Assembly (NCBI GenBank): GCA_022605955.1 | Contig: JAKCOZ010000016.1 | Coordinates: 12,962,001 to 13,026,000, forward strand | Direction of reading: 5' to 3' | Origin: Rallus limicola | Taxonomy: Eukaryota; Chordata; Aves; Gruiformes; Rallidae | DNA: 64,000 nucleotides | In this document: piece by piece, positions 12,501 to 26,300 of the stretch | Layout: each line of letters opens with the position of its first letter | Numbering within the stretch: position 1 is the stretch's first letter | Made by a program: the position numbers and the translations under genes | Notes under the pieces: model-generated | Told to the model about the DNA's origin: nothing | The model's input: only the letters and a program-made list of their open reading frames with translations | Database searches by the model: none

Positions 12501-14212
12501 TGCATGTATTCCTGTGGTGCACTGCAGAACATAACACAGATATTTAGTGCTCATCACCTATGTTCTACATGGTGAGTGCATGTGAAGTCACGGTAGGAAA
12601 CGCCAGTGCCAGTGTTGCATCATTCCACAACTGTAAGTGCTATTCACCTGCAACAGCTGACCCCAAAATAAAAAAGCTGCCCAGGTTGAATGTGCAGAGA
12701 TGATGACAGCTCAAGCAATAGACATCTCATACATGCAATATCTAATCACCCAAAGGTGGCCAACATGCGAGTTTTGTTCCCCGGTGTCCCCTACTGAGCA
12801 GCAGAACTTTAATTGCTTTTTGGACCTGTATAAATATTTTTTTCTAGTTTTCACTCAGACATGGAAAGTGACCATGTATAGCAACATGGTTAATCAAGTC
12901 TGCTAAACAATTGTGTTTTGACATCATGAAAGTTTCCTTGCTTGCCCTGACCCTTGTGCCTTCAGTTGTGTCCCCTCTAAATAATAATGGTTCTACTTAA
13001 AATTTTTTCATGTCACTTTCTCAGTAGCTTCACTAAAGGTATTACTGTATTTCTCCAAAACTTGGCCATGCTTTCCTAGCAAATCTCTACTGCTGATAAA
13101 CAGAACTCTGTAGTCCAGCTAAACCTGAATTGACATGAGTGTGCTGGAAGGAAAACAGCTGGAAGCTTTCTTTTGCCATGCACATGTACTTTACGTGCAT
13201 TTGCTTAGGATGTCTCAAAGTCATCCTATACGCATCTTTCTCTTCATAGGAGAACTTCATGTCTTCAATCACTTGAGATATTAATTCTTCCACCTTCCTA
13301 GCACTTTGCCATTGGCATTATGAGAGTGATTCTGCTTCCCACAGTGCAGAACTTTGCCCAAGGCTGAGCATTTTTATTTTTGTCCTTCATATCATTTCTA
13401 CAGCATGTACCCTTGGGTTATGATGGATGCCTTCTTGGTCACTTTGCCTCCTGAGAACCTTTTAGCTTCCATCTGTACTCAAAACTAATGGCAGTTATTA
13501 TTTTGGTCTGTTAGGCTGGATAGGTCTGTCGCCCTTCCTCTTTAGAAGAGGATCTCAAGGATTTAGGAGATCTCAAGGACTGTTTTATCAAACTCTCAAA
13601 TATTGAGTCATATCCACCTACCAGAATCCATTAGTCATTCTCTAGGTTTTTTTTCAAGTTATAGCTGGACATCAGCTTTTTGACACATAGAATGAGCATT
13701 TTTCTATCCCATTGCTTTTTTTGAGGGGAAAAAGAGATAGGGCTCTGTGGAGTTTTTCTAAGTTTATTTGCATAAAATCATTGTTTATCAACTTCCTTTA
13801 TGATATATTCTGGCTGTTATTCTTCACAGTGGAGTTCACAGAGTCTTTGCCTCTTTCCACAAATGAGAAAATGAAAGAGAAAATGAAGGGAAAGGGTTTG
13901 GGAAGGGGTTTTGCCATTATTGTTGTTGAGGGTGGTTAGGTTTTTTTTCAAACTAAGTAACAGTTTATATAGAATTGTGTTGTTTTCACACATACAAAAT
14001 AGCTTTTCTAGCAAGCCAGCATTCTGTTAGGCTTTCTTTCTGAGAATCTCATTAGACTGATCTATTTCTATAATACTTTTCATTTTCTGCTGAAATAAAG
14101 GAAGAAAAACTAACACACACTTGCTTTAAGAAAACATTCACAAGGATGTTGTATCTACCATCAGTGTGTGTCACCTGCCAAAAAATAATGCCGGGAATTC
14201 TTCTGCACTCAC
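9546..14212. other. Unique non-coding sequence
   Basis: No gene or transposon is recognised. The longest open frame of the window, 174 codons at 10150-10674 (+), begins at a GTG rather than an ATG, has no recognisable motif and is overlapped by a 122-codon antisense frame. It is regarded as chance. The stretch 11280-11420 is markedly A+T-rich. Confidence 0.5.
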
Positions 14213-14257
14213 CTACTCTGTGAATTCTGCTCCTCCCTGCAAATTCTATCATGGCTG
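14213..14257 (-). other. Exon-like segment with good splice signals (unproven)
   Basis: On the minus strand a pyrimidine-rich run ending in TTCATTAAAAG is followed by 45 bases and then by GTAG|GTGAGT, a strong donor match. Two of the three frames are open across the 45 bases. No protein family is recognised, and comparable acceptor/donor pairs are expected by chance over 128 kb of strand, so this is only a pointer for transcript data. Confidence 0.12.
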
Positions 14258-17200
14258 CTTTTAATGAAAGTACAAGAGGAAAGTAAAAGAAAGGGGAAAT
14301 AGGACAAAAATTGTCATAAAAATATTCCTCATAAGCAGCCCAGATTGTCACAGAAGTTCTGTTGGTTTTGTTGGTTTTGTTTTTTTTTTTAATCTACTGA
14401 TAGGAATTCACATTTCAAATAGAGAGACAACTGAAAGAGACACATCCAAAGCATGGCTAGGTTCCAGACCTGTTTGTGATGCATCAAGCCTTCTTAATTA
14501 TTTCATATGAGGTATTCCACTTCTTGAGGTATTCATATGGTATTTTATGTATGTGCATTTACAGGACTTGTGTGACTTGCAAGCTGAGACTATTTTTGAA
14601 AGAGCATTTCTATTTTAAAATATAAGGCCCTTGTTCAAAAAGAATCTTTTCCAAGATTTATTAGATGAGTTAAAACAGCACCTTTACTGAATCCAAAATT
14701 GCATACTACAGCAATGTTCAAGATTATGAACATTATTTATGTTTCCTTTATGCATGCAGATAAATAAACTATCATCTATTTCCAGAAATTCTCTAAGACT
14801 TAGGAATGAAGTCCTTAGAGTATTTACATGAATAAGAGGTTTGTCATTGCCTTTACTAGAGCTAGATATCAAAATTTTGGTTCAATCATCAGAGAACAGA
14901 ACTTCCTCCATTAGCAACTCTTTAACATTTACACACATCATCTATTCTTGGGGCTGAGGTGAACCTGAAAGTGAGAGGACTAATTACATGAAATTCATCT
15001 AATTGAATATGACCAGCACCCACTAATGAACTAAAATGAATCTGCTGACATTTTTATTCTAGCATTGCTGTAAGGATAATTGGGAGAATAATTCTGAGTA
15101 CTAAAAGGTTTATTTTCAGTAAAGCTACCTCTTACAAGACTTTACAGGAAAATTCCAGCTTTGAATAATGCCAAATGCCACCTCCCACACATTTCCTGAT
15201 CAGTAATATATTCCTGATAAATAATGAATGAGTCTCAGAGGTTCCAGTATGGAATATAGTTATAAATAGCAGTTGATATAAGGATACTGACATGCATTTT
15301 TCCTGCATCTTTTTTCACAACAAAAAGCCTAAAGTTACTATGTGGCATATTATAAAACTAAAAAACCCACAATGTATGCTGAAGTTTTTTCATCTGTAAC
15401 TCAGAAAAATAGTAAAAATTATTGAAAGTATTCTAGTATAATCGGGCAAAAGTAAAACATCCCTGTCTGGCAGTTTCAACTGAACTCTGAAAAACAATAT
15501 TTAGGCTTCATAAATAATGTCCATGTGGCTTTTAAGTAATTTATATAGTCTTTTCAATGGAAATAAGCAAACTACTTAATCACCGAACATGCATTTAGTT
15601 CATTATAAGGGTTAGCCTTCTCATTATACTACATTTCCTAGTGCTTATAAAATAAAATACTAATCCATTTATAATGAATAGAGTAGCCTTTAAAATAAAA
15701 AAAAAAAATAACTGCAGTAGTTTTGATGAAGACTAACAGCACAACTAATTGTTTGCTATAAACATATACAGATGTCGATGCAAGACATAAAATCAAAATC
15801 TCACAAAACAAAGTTATTCCACTGGAAAGAGCTACCTTTACCATTGCAGCATTCATACATTTTGGACAGAGAATATTCAGGAGATATTTAGAATACCTCA
15901 ATCTCCTGTCATAAACAAAACAAAAATTACAAACTCCCTTTGGAATTCCCAGTGGATAGAGGAGTCCGAACCCTTTGCCTAACCAAGCTGCAGTCTTCCT
16001 CCACACCAGCTTGTGAAATTCTGTCTTTCACCTCTCACATGCAAAACGGAATTAGACTGTCATGCCATTACACTGGGTAGCGTTATTTCCCCACACCGAA
16101 TTTGTTCAGCCTCCTCAGAAATAAGATTCTCCTCTCTTTGACCCAGATCATAACCTAATCTTAAAGATATTTAGTATCTTTTATTGAGTGAATGAAATGA
16201 TTTTGCATGTACAATTTACAACAAATCATAAGCTATACCACATTTCGCTATCATAATGTCCAATAGCTGCTTACCTAGAAAGACGTCAACTTCTTCCTTC
16301 CCCATTTAAGAACTTGTCTTTTAGCATTTTAAGCAAGGAACATTTCACTAAATACAAGGTTACTTCAGTCTTTTAAAACAAACAGAGTAAAAAGGAAAAT
16401 TACTCTCAACTCTTAACAGGCAGCTCCTGTTTTCCTCTAAGGATAGCAAAGACAGAAAGGTAAGGACCTTGGCCCATCATGATGCATTGTCTGGTCAGTA
16501 AGCATAGCCCTACACCTACATCAGCAGGAGAAATTCAGATTTCAAAGGACACAGTGATATATTTTATTTCTGTATTTAGACACACAGTTGTCTATTGCAG
16601 CCTTCAGGTTTTTAAATAATTTTGCTTAGGTTTAGTCAAAGTCTTTTTCTATGCCATGATGTCACCTTCCATAGGAAGGCAAAGGCACTCAGCACCATGC
16701 AAGATCCCATGCTCAGCAAGGAAAAAACTATGTAAAGGAGTGAAAAATAAAAACAAAACCAACAACCAACTCCAAACCCACATTACCTAGATTGATTTAA
16801 TGACTCAGTGGTGAGCGGACAGGTGAATATTTAACAAAGATCCCTTTGAGAAATTCAGACTAAAACTTCACACACAGAAACCTAATAAATACTGGATAAG
16901 AGCTGGATAAAAGCTTTTAGATGTGATCTTGTCCTTCAGAAATCTGTTTCCCCAAGTACAGAGCACCTTGCTACACACTAATTCCATTGAGATTTCAGTA
17001 TTTTATAGAAGTTGATCAAAATGTGGAGATGTGAATTAGGGCTTGAACCTGCACCACTACAACAAATGGAAATTCAGTGGTGAAATGGCTGTCCATGCTT
17101 CCCTCCTCTGACATGACTCAAAAGCATGTAGAGTTCATATGTACAAGCATGAGTCTGGCATCTTATCTGGGGAGAACTATGTTACAGGAAAGAAAAAATC

Positions 17201-19933
17201 AATAATTCTAAGGAAATAAAGGCCAAGACTTTTGATTTTGGGATATCTAACTGCTGGTTTCAAAATAATGATTTTTTTCCTCAAAATTCTCTCAAAAAGA
17301 CCCTTTGTTGCTAAATGATGAAAACAAGGATTTCATTACAACTTGCAATAATTTCACACCAAAAAAAATAGTCACTTGCCAAGTTTTTCACATGCAGTTT
17401 TTCATGTGATGCTCAAACGGGAGAGAGTGCCTGATGCGTAGGTGTTCCCCAGCACCTGAAACTGTACACACCTCCTGTTCATATTACCTTGTCACTGCTT
17501 GCCACTGCCAGAAGCCAGCACAGACCTTGCTCCCATTTCCAAGCAAGTACCAGTTATGACACTGTGTGTTTGGGCCTGTGCATAAAGGACATGGCCCTCA
17601 GGAAAAGGCTCTGTTCAACAAGACACAGACGATCTTGCTATGTCTCACTCATACTACTTTAATGTGTTGAGCTAGGACACACTGAATGGTACTCCAGGGT
17701 AGTCCTTATTCAAAATAGCACTGGCAAGAGGTAATTTGCTGGAAAACACCTCTCATTAAAGCATTCAGCAACATTATTGCATTAAGAAAACAAAAGTGAT
17801 ATGTAGTCACAAGGGAATACAATAGAGTGTTGTCATCACAATAGAGTACACACTATTGTCACTGCCTTCGATGATCATCCATTGCTGCACTATGCTGGTA
17901 TTTACCTTCTCTCTTCCCTCCCATACAAGCTGCTGAAGGTGTATCTCTATTCATAGTGAGGATGCATTTTTCCTCTTTCACAATTAAAGTGGGATTTTCA
18001 CGTTTGCACTTTACAGCATTGGTTTTAGTCAAGTTATTCATTTTAGTAAAAATGTCTTTCTGCTTGCTTTATTCCCTGAACGCTGAGAATGGCATTTTAC
18101 AGTTTCTCTGTGTACAGCCTTAGGAAATTAAGGATTTGTAACACCATGAATCTGAGACCAGTAAAAAGGCACAAAAACTTCACTGTTTCTCAATTAAAAT
18201 GAGTTTGTTTCAAGTCAATATTTCTTCAGTTGCAGATTTACTGTATGCTACCTGCTAGTATTTACATAATATACAGTAATTGCTAAGAGACATGTTGAAA
18301 ATATACCATTAGTATTATTTACTCCAGGAATCCAAGTGCAGAAACCAAAACATATCATGAATTTTTAATATTTTTCATAAAACAATGACCTTCTTTTTGC
18401 TTCAGTTTCAAATATGGCAAAGAGAAGGTCATCGAGCTGAAATATTTCTTGTATACAGTAAGAGCCTGATCCAACAGTCTTTGCAAAAGTAAAAGTCCCA
18501 TTGACTTATGTTAAATGTAGTGCTTTTCTTACAAGAGAACTGCAAATTCAAGCACTAATTAGGTCCCTGGACAGAGTCTGAAAAGCACTGGTAGGTGAAC
18601 CTAGGAAGCACTGATACTGTGCAATCTAAACACTATAAATACGGTAGTAACAAAGCTGAATAGAGCAAACTTCACAGCCCCATCCTGTGAATCCGCATTA
18701 ATATAAATGGCCTTACTCATGCTCTTATAAATACGGGAACGGTTAAAGAGATCGGAGATTGGGTCTCTATTCTGAACAAACTTGGTCTTTTCAAGTTTGC
18801 TAAATTTAACATATAGATGTATTCTTCTCAACTGAATTTTAAAAGGATCTGAAAATAGCTCCTTTGCAAATTATATTTGACTTACGGGTAAGCAGTCTGC
18901 CACTTCCTCCCACAGACAAACAAATATACATATATATGCCATCATAGGTTTGTTTTTTTTTTTCCCCCAAAGGTTGGGTTTTTTTGGTTGTTTCCTGTCC
19001 TTTATTTTGTATTTTGTGCTTGATAATACATTAATTACTCTAGCTGTATTTTAATCCTACGCATATTAGATATGACACAATTACAAATCTTATTTCTTCT
19101 AGCATTTCGGCTGACTGCCAGCCACCTCTGCATCCACATCTAAAACTGAACCACACAAACAAAACCTTACTTCCACATAACCATGCTAAGCAGCACTGCA
19201 TACTCTCTTTACTTCTTAACCAAAACTTTATAGTAATGAAAAAGCTAAACAGCAGCAAGGTATCAGCTGCTTTTTCCTAACAGGGCAACCACAAAGCACT
19301 ATACTTGAGGACCTAAAAACAAAGATTGAAAATTTTACATTTTGCAGTTTATAGTGATTGCTGACTTAGTGGAGTCTATCAGTTTTAGTAGTCACAGATG
19401 CACAAAAAGTATTTTATCTACAAATAACTGCGCTTTTCAGCACACTACTCATGTTTACTTGCCTAACCAACATTACATGGAAAAAGACTTAATCCAAAAT
19501 CACTGTTTTAAATTTAAATAAAGAAAGAAAGAAGATGCTACTTTCCATAATATGGATACAAGGTCCAAATTTTCAAAAGGTATTCTGAGTCTCTAGTAAT
19601 TACAATTGTCCTCAGTTCTTCAAAGGTGAAGATGAAGTGCAACAAAAAATAAAAATTTATAGAACAATTCTCATTCTGGTTACTTATGCTCTCCCTCAGT
19701 CTTTTTATATTTTACCAGGTTTAGATAAAAGATAGCAAGAAGGCTCAGGGATGGCTACAGGCACTTCAGCAAACAGCAGCCCTGACCTGGGAAACTGGTA
19801 TGTGCAAATGCATGACAGGTTGGTGGTGGCACCAAGGGACCCCCAGTCCTACCACCCTGCCAGAGGCTGTGGCAGACAGCAGATCCACGTAGGCGTGGGT
19901 GGCTATAAGAAGCCCAGAGAGCCTCTGCCAGGG
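14258..19933. other. Unique non-coding sequence
   Basis: No gene is recognised. A short gttggtttt tandem followed by a T-run lies at about 14360-14390. Open frames, including the 122-codon minus-strand frame at 15638-16006, have no motif and are A+T-driven. Sequence at 19740-19930, left of the CR1 copy, is more G+C-rich but belongs to no element I can name. Confidence 0.5.
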
Positions 19934-20362
19934 ATCATAGAATGCTTTGGGTTGGAAGGGGCCTCAAAGATCATCTAGTTCCAACCCCCATCATGGGCAA
20001 GGACATCCTCACTAGACCAGGTTTCCCAAAGCCCCATCCAACTTGGCCTTAAACGCCTCCAGGGATGGGGCTTCCACAACCTCTCTGGGCAACCTGTTCC
20101 AGAGCCTCACCAGCATCATAGTAAAGAATTTCTCTCTAACATCTAACCTAACCCTGCCCTCTTTCAGCTTGCAGCCATTTCCCCTTGTCCTGTCACTGCA
20201 CTCCCTGGTGAACAGTCTTCCATTTTCCTGTAGGACCCCTTTAAGTATTGGTAGGCCGCAATTAGGTCCTCCCAAAGCTTTCTCTTCTCCAGGCTGAACA
20301 ATCCCAACTCTCACAGCCTGTCTTCATAGGAGAGGTTCTTCAGCCCCTTGATCATCTTTGTG
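19934..20362 (-). mobile_element. CR1 LINE, 5'-truncated copy with end of ORF2
   Basis: Chicken repeat 1 (CR1) elements are non-LTR retrotransposons of birds and reptiles that usually insert as short 3' pieces. Reading on the minus strand, an open frame from 20314 to 20012 encodes the C-terminal end of the reverse-transcriptase polyprotein (ORF2), including RLWNRLPREVVEAPSLEAF. The short 3' untranslated region with gaggccccttccaaccc follows, and the copy ends in ATTCTATGATCC, a remnant of the family's 8-bp terminal repeat. The 5' limit is put where CR1-like wording stops near 20362. About 100 codons stay open, so this copy is fairly young. It lacks the endonuclease and catalytic reverse-transcriptase parts and cannot move by itself. 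Confidence 0.93.
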
Positions 20363-23300
20363 AGAACAAGAAGATCTGCCTGAAGGCAGGGGTTTCAAGC
20401 CCATCTCCTCCAAGCCCTCTAGACTTCTGCAGTGTAAACAGGTCCGGTACAGCAAACTTGGACATGTCTCTAGATGAGCCTGCTGTCCCTATGGGTCATA
20501 CAGGGCAGAAGCTAGTGGGCTTTGCACTGTTTTACTTTGCCAGCCCCAATCCTGCTTGGGCAAGGGGAAATTCTCAGGTGCTTGAGTTAGTTGCATTTTC
20601 TTGCCTGCACTACGAAGTGCATACTGTCCTTATTAAAAACATTTAGAATATGGTTAACACCTTTTTTCCTTTGGTAACTCTGCATTATTTGAAGATAGTG
20701 TGGTTAATAAAATGCTGTTCGGCTTTCTTGTCAGTATTTCACAAACATTCCACATGACGGGAATTCCTGAGCACCCGAGACAAGGTACAAGCACTGCTCT
20801 GAACAGTGCCAGCCTTGCATCCCCTGCTACAAATACTTCGCATACAATGCAGATATTGTACCGACCACAGGAAAATTATTCACAAGGTTTTAGTAAATTA
20901 AGTTGCTGCTTTTATCACATAGTTAAGTTGCATATTTATGGCAACGGTACTGAAATGCTTTTAAGTGGTACAAATAAAAAGGAAAAATCACATGACTAGT
21001 TTCAGACACTGGGGTGGTGACGCTTCTAGATGCGCTAAGCTAATCTATGGTAGCAACATGAAAATATTCAGGACAGGGTATATTTTGCTTTTCTTTCTCT
21101 CTCCGCGCAATTACCTCAGAAACTTACACATGTTGCTTTGAAGGAAAATACATTTTATCTTTTTCCCCTCAGTCTGAATAACAAACTGAAGATGGCATGA
21201 AAGCAGTCCAATCAATACGCATGGTACAAAGGCATTATTGTATTTTAGTGGTAGAAATACATGAAGGCATATGGAGAAATTATTATTTTTCTTTTACACA
21301 GACAGATGACTTGTGTCATTCAGTTTCAGTGTACAAATGGAATGCCACCCATTTGCAGCCTTCCTGTAAAACACCAGCTTCCAGATCATACAGTAGCTGG
21401 TCTTATTATCATTGTCAATAGTTCCATTTGGCAGTAGACAGCTAATTCTTTTCATGTGCTAATGATTAATCAGACAAGTCTATTTACTAATGTATCAGAA
21501 TGCATTAGAAATATAGGTAATGAGGGACAGAATATCAATTTATTTATAAATGAACTGCACTTACATTGGATACGTATTGACTCAAGTCAAAGGATAAAGT
21601 AGAAAATGTAATATACGTGTAAACTCTTACAATGAATTAAAAGAGAATTTTAGAATCACATTTCAAGACATTTTATTGACTCTTCCACAAGCCAAAAGGG
21701 ATGTCACAGTGAGGTTTTCCAATACAGACACCACAAAATGCCTCCCACAACCATAGTTAGCACCCATAGCCGCACTTCTTGGCAGATGTTCTAATGCAAC
21801 AGAACAAATACTGCACTGGCATTTAAGAACTGTAAGCCAGTTTGTGCAGGTGAATGTGTGCATATCACCAAGATGAAAGACACTAATAGGAGATGCATGG
21901 TGCTTCAGTGACCTGACCAGGAGCAAATTAACAGTGCTTTGGAAATCACTTTCAGAGCGATGACACCTGACTTGCCTACATCTTCTAACTGTTGTAGAAA
22001 ATACAGAAGAATGGACAGCTACGTATGATATTTAGGAGACAGATGCCAACTTGGAGCAGCTGACCAGAAATTGTGTGTTACCCATGTATTGTTTCTGGAC
22101 AGGTTTTAATGCAGAGTACACTTGTGTGCTCCCAAACTAGCAGAATTATACTGGTATTAGAAACTGCTATTATCTACTGACTGCCTGTTTAAGAAAACAG
22201 ATCTTATTTACCATGATTATTCTGTAGTCATTATTTACATCAGCTTATCATATTTCCCAGAGGACATGTTAAACAGGTATTTTTTGTGGTCTGGTGCAGT
22301 TAGTATACAATACTACCCATTCTTAGCTCTACACAAAATATTTCTGCTTAATTTACTGCATCTATTACTACTACTTTCCTTTTGCTCATAAAAGCTGTGT
22401 CTCTCAACACAGGTATTTCTCAGTGAGAACAGACAGGCACTAGAAGGCAGGGAATAGTGCAACACAGGAGCAGTTTAAAATGTTAAAAGTTTGAGGTAGA
22501 AGCCAAATGTTCAAATACAGTTTCCAGATGAACCCGCCTTGCTTCTTAAAGGTAAATATCAGAAATCCAGAGCTTAAGATTCAAGAAGCCTTTCGCTATT
22601 GTGCGTGTGAAAACAGTCAGTGATTTAGCAATCCCAGGAATGCATCTGCAGTGTTTTGGTATTTGAATACAGCTACATCCATTATCTACACTCACAGAAA
22701 TATAGTTTGTGTAAAAAGTCACAAAGTTTGATCACACGAATGCATTTCCTCTGGCTATGTCTGCATCTGGCCCTTCTATTTATGAATTTAGAGCTTCATA
22801 GTAGATCTGTAAGACTATCTGAAAGGCCAATACTCAAAAGCTCTGCTACAATCTTTCATTAGCTATATATACACTATATGTTTTAATTTTTTAATACTTT
22901 ATCCAGTGAAAGCAACAACTCAACAAGTACAAAAAAAGACATTTTGCCAAAATTGGTAAATAGGCTTCAGAGAGAAACATGTTTTTGTAAAAGCAACAAA
23001 ATCATGAGAATCACACACAAAAACCTAACCAACCTCCCTTCCCAAAATCAAACTTCTTTTGTCACCACTCAAATGGGATTGAAAGCTAGACGTCAGAAAC
23101 TTTCACTGAATCCTCACATGAAAGTTTTCAGCATTTTTATTGAATTAACAAGTTGAGAAAAATTGTGTGTCCGTGCAAGCAGGCGCAGGGTTCAGATGTA
23201 TGGCTGAGGCACAGAGCCCTGTTCGGCTGTGGCCGACAGCGTGAGAATTCCTCCTGTTGGGAGGAAAGTAAAACACACTCCTGCAGCGCGCTCCCCTGAG

Positions 23301-26300
23301 GTATTCTGGAATACCTCTGCACCATGGCTGGGATATTGGGTTAAACAGCCCCATTTAAACTTACAGCACCCGTTCTCTTTTACTTCTGTTTCTGTTGCAG
23401 AGCAGGTATAAAGATCTCTAATGCTTAGATCCACTTATAACACTATGAAAAATACACTGTGAAACAGCAGCAGGGCAGACTGAATGCGAGTGGCCTGAGC
23501 GTGTAGGAAAAGAAGACGGGGATAATGAGGACACCGACACAGTGTGAATCCTGCCTAACCTTTTGCAGACAGTTTCGCTGTACTTAAAACTGCCTTGAAA
23601 TTTTATCTCAACGTATGTGGACGGAAAGTACAACTGAAAGCAGAACCCAAGACTGCTTGAAAGGATATTTGATATGATAGTACGGTGATTAGAGACAAGA
23701 GAATTAATGCCAGAGCTGTTTGTGCACACAGATAAACATGAAAGCTGCTCAACTTTATTCCCAATAAATAATTTGCTGGATACTCTCTTGAGAGCTCTAT
23801 GGAGGATAAGCTGACCTTTGTTAAACACTAACAATTTTCATAGTACTGCTTTAATCATGGGTAAAAATTTCAGAATTTGACAACCTTTTCTATTCCCCTG
23901 ATAAAAGCTCTTCTTCAAGGATGTCTAATGCTGCTTCTTACTTGGTGTTCAATAGAAACCAGTCTATAACGCAATGCACTCCCTTTATGTGATGTTTAGA
24001 TATGAGATTGATCTCAGAGGACACCCTGGAGTTCTGAAAGTAGGATTATTGGATTTTGTGGCTTTCTCAGATGTCAGAGATCTTTAAACAGTGTCTTGCA
24101 AAGTTGCTACATCCCAACTGTCTGTGAACAGCTTATGAACTCATCAGAGAAGATAGTCTCCATGGTAATTAGACTTTAAGGGAGAGCTGCAGCTTCCCAT
24201 CCCATCAAATTAAATACAAGGACTTTCACATGCTACAAAATAATTTACTTAATCAGTAGGCTTTTAAAAAGATAGGCTATTGACATGACAGAGAATTCAG
24301 AGTTTAGAGCAATTGAAATACAAAAGGCACTATTAATGCAGTTAGCACAGATTCAGAATGGTACCTTTTGGTTCTACTCTTACCCTGAAAAGGCACTGGA
24401 CACTGCTTGAACTAAAAAAAACCTTATTTATTAGCATCTCTAAGTGGCTGCATACAGCCTTTTCTAGATACATGACTTTGGATGGGCAGGAACTAACAAT
24501 ATCTACCATTTCTGCCATTTGCTGTAGCAAAAGCTATTAGAAACATATGTAGTCTTCAAATTAATTTCTGTGTTTAAAAAAAGAAAAAAGAGGGAGAGGG
24601 TAAGTTTATTTGATAGCAAACCTGTTATTCCTGAGATAGCTAGACAAAGTTATTTCCATTTTATGGAGGGTGTGAGAATTTGACATTTTTTTACATTTTG
24701 GTTAGAAACAAAAACATTGCAGAGCTGCCTGGGAAAGGGATTTGCAGCTCTCTGCCAAGTTTATAATGAGCTAGGACCTGAAAAGCACTCCATGAATGTA
24801 GGAAGGCTAATATTCTAAGAGCTGCAGGTCTGAGTTGTGCATCTGGTACTTCCCACCACACCCAAGGACCAAGAAACATCCCAGTCAGGTGGTCTGCAAG
24901 GGGTCTGGTGTCCACAGGGAGCCTGGCACTCTCTTTCGTTGCCAGACAGGTCCCCAGGTACTCAGAAATTAATTTATTTAATTGTAAGCAATTATGGAAT
25001 ATTTTTATACTACCATTTGCCAGTTTGGACTCTCCTAAGTTCCATTTTTAAGGACTTACAACCGTTCCCCTTCCCGTGTTTCTGGTGCTTCAGTGCTGGT
25101 TTGCAAGGGGCCAAATCCGAGAAAAAAAATAATTAAAGAACCTGACTTCTGACATCAAGTGTTTATAGTTTGATGCCAGAAATGAACTTAAGAGTATTTA
25201 GATTTCAGCAACATCCTAATTTCATTGGGGTAAGCAGTGTGACAAGGCCTGAGGTAGCTTTTGCCTTAAAAGCTTTCCTTTAACGAGCCTTGTTAAGGCA
25301 GCTCTGAAGCCTTTCTTAGGGATCTTCTTATTACTTCTTCTTATAGCTCATGCAGAGACATTATATACAGAGACGTGCAATATCCACAGCATCTGAACCT
25401 CCGCTCTGGGCTTAGACAGAGACAGAATTTGCCTTCCCTGATTTACAAATATCTTGTAATTTGTTGCTCAGATAAAACTCCTATTTTAAAATTATGTGAT
25501 TAATAACCCAAACCAAGCATCTCATCAAAGGCTCTTTAAAAAGATGGCAAGTTTCTTTTGTCTTCAGCGAGTTTTTAGCTAAGTTACAGGTTCATAACTT
25601 GCATTGTTCTTTATAATGCAAGTGTAAACAATATGCACATTCATTTATTGCCTCTCCCTGTCCAAAAGATATACAATTTCTGAGGACAATCTTTCAAAAC
25701 ACAAATGTTGCTGCTGAAAAATGTCATATAATATACATAACTGTTAATTATTTTACCATACTAATGTAAATCCTTGTTCAAAGCTATTATAATAATTTCA
25801 TAGAAATAATTACCCACTGAGCTAGTAACTCTAGTTTTATGGACCACATATGTAAACTAGAAAACTAATGTTTTTCACATAGTTATCTGCTGTACATAAA
25901 CATGCAAATTGAAAGCCTACTTCATAGAACCTGTAGAAACAAAGACTTTAAAGTAATGACTAAGAAAGTAAAACATTTTCTTGGTGATTTTACAAATGTT
26001 CTCATTGATGGCTTACTGCGAGCTATATCCAGAATGTGAAACGTGTTTGATTTACTTTAGACTTTTTGGCTGCTCTTTTCTGTTTTACAGGTTTGTTACT
26101 CTTATCATTGCTCCACTGGAAAAATCCAACATTTTAATGTCAATTTGCCACAAAAGTGCTGCAAGATGCCAGTCCATTGTATAATTCAGACAGCATGTGA
26201 CACCAGAGACAGCCCTCCCACCAAAAAAGGGAAGAAAATAAATACTGAGCTTTCATAGCAACAAAACAGCAAAAAAAAAGGATGATCAATAACAACAGTG

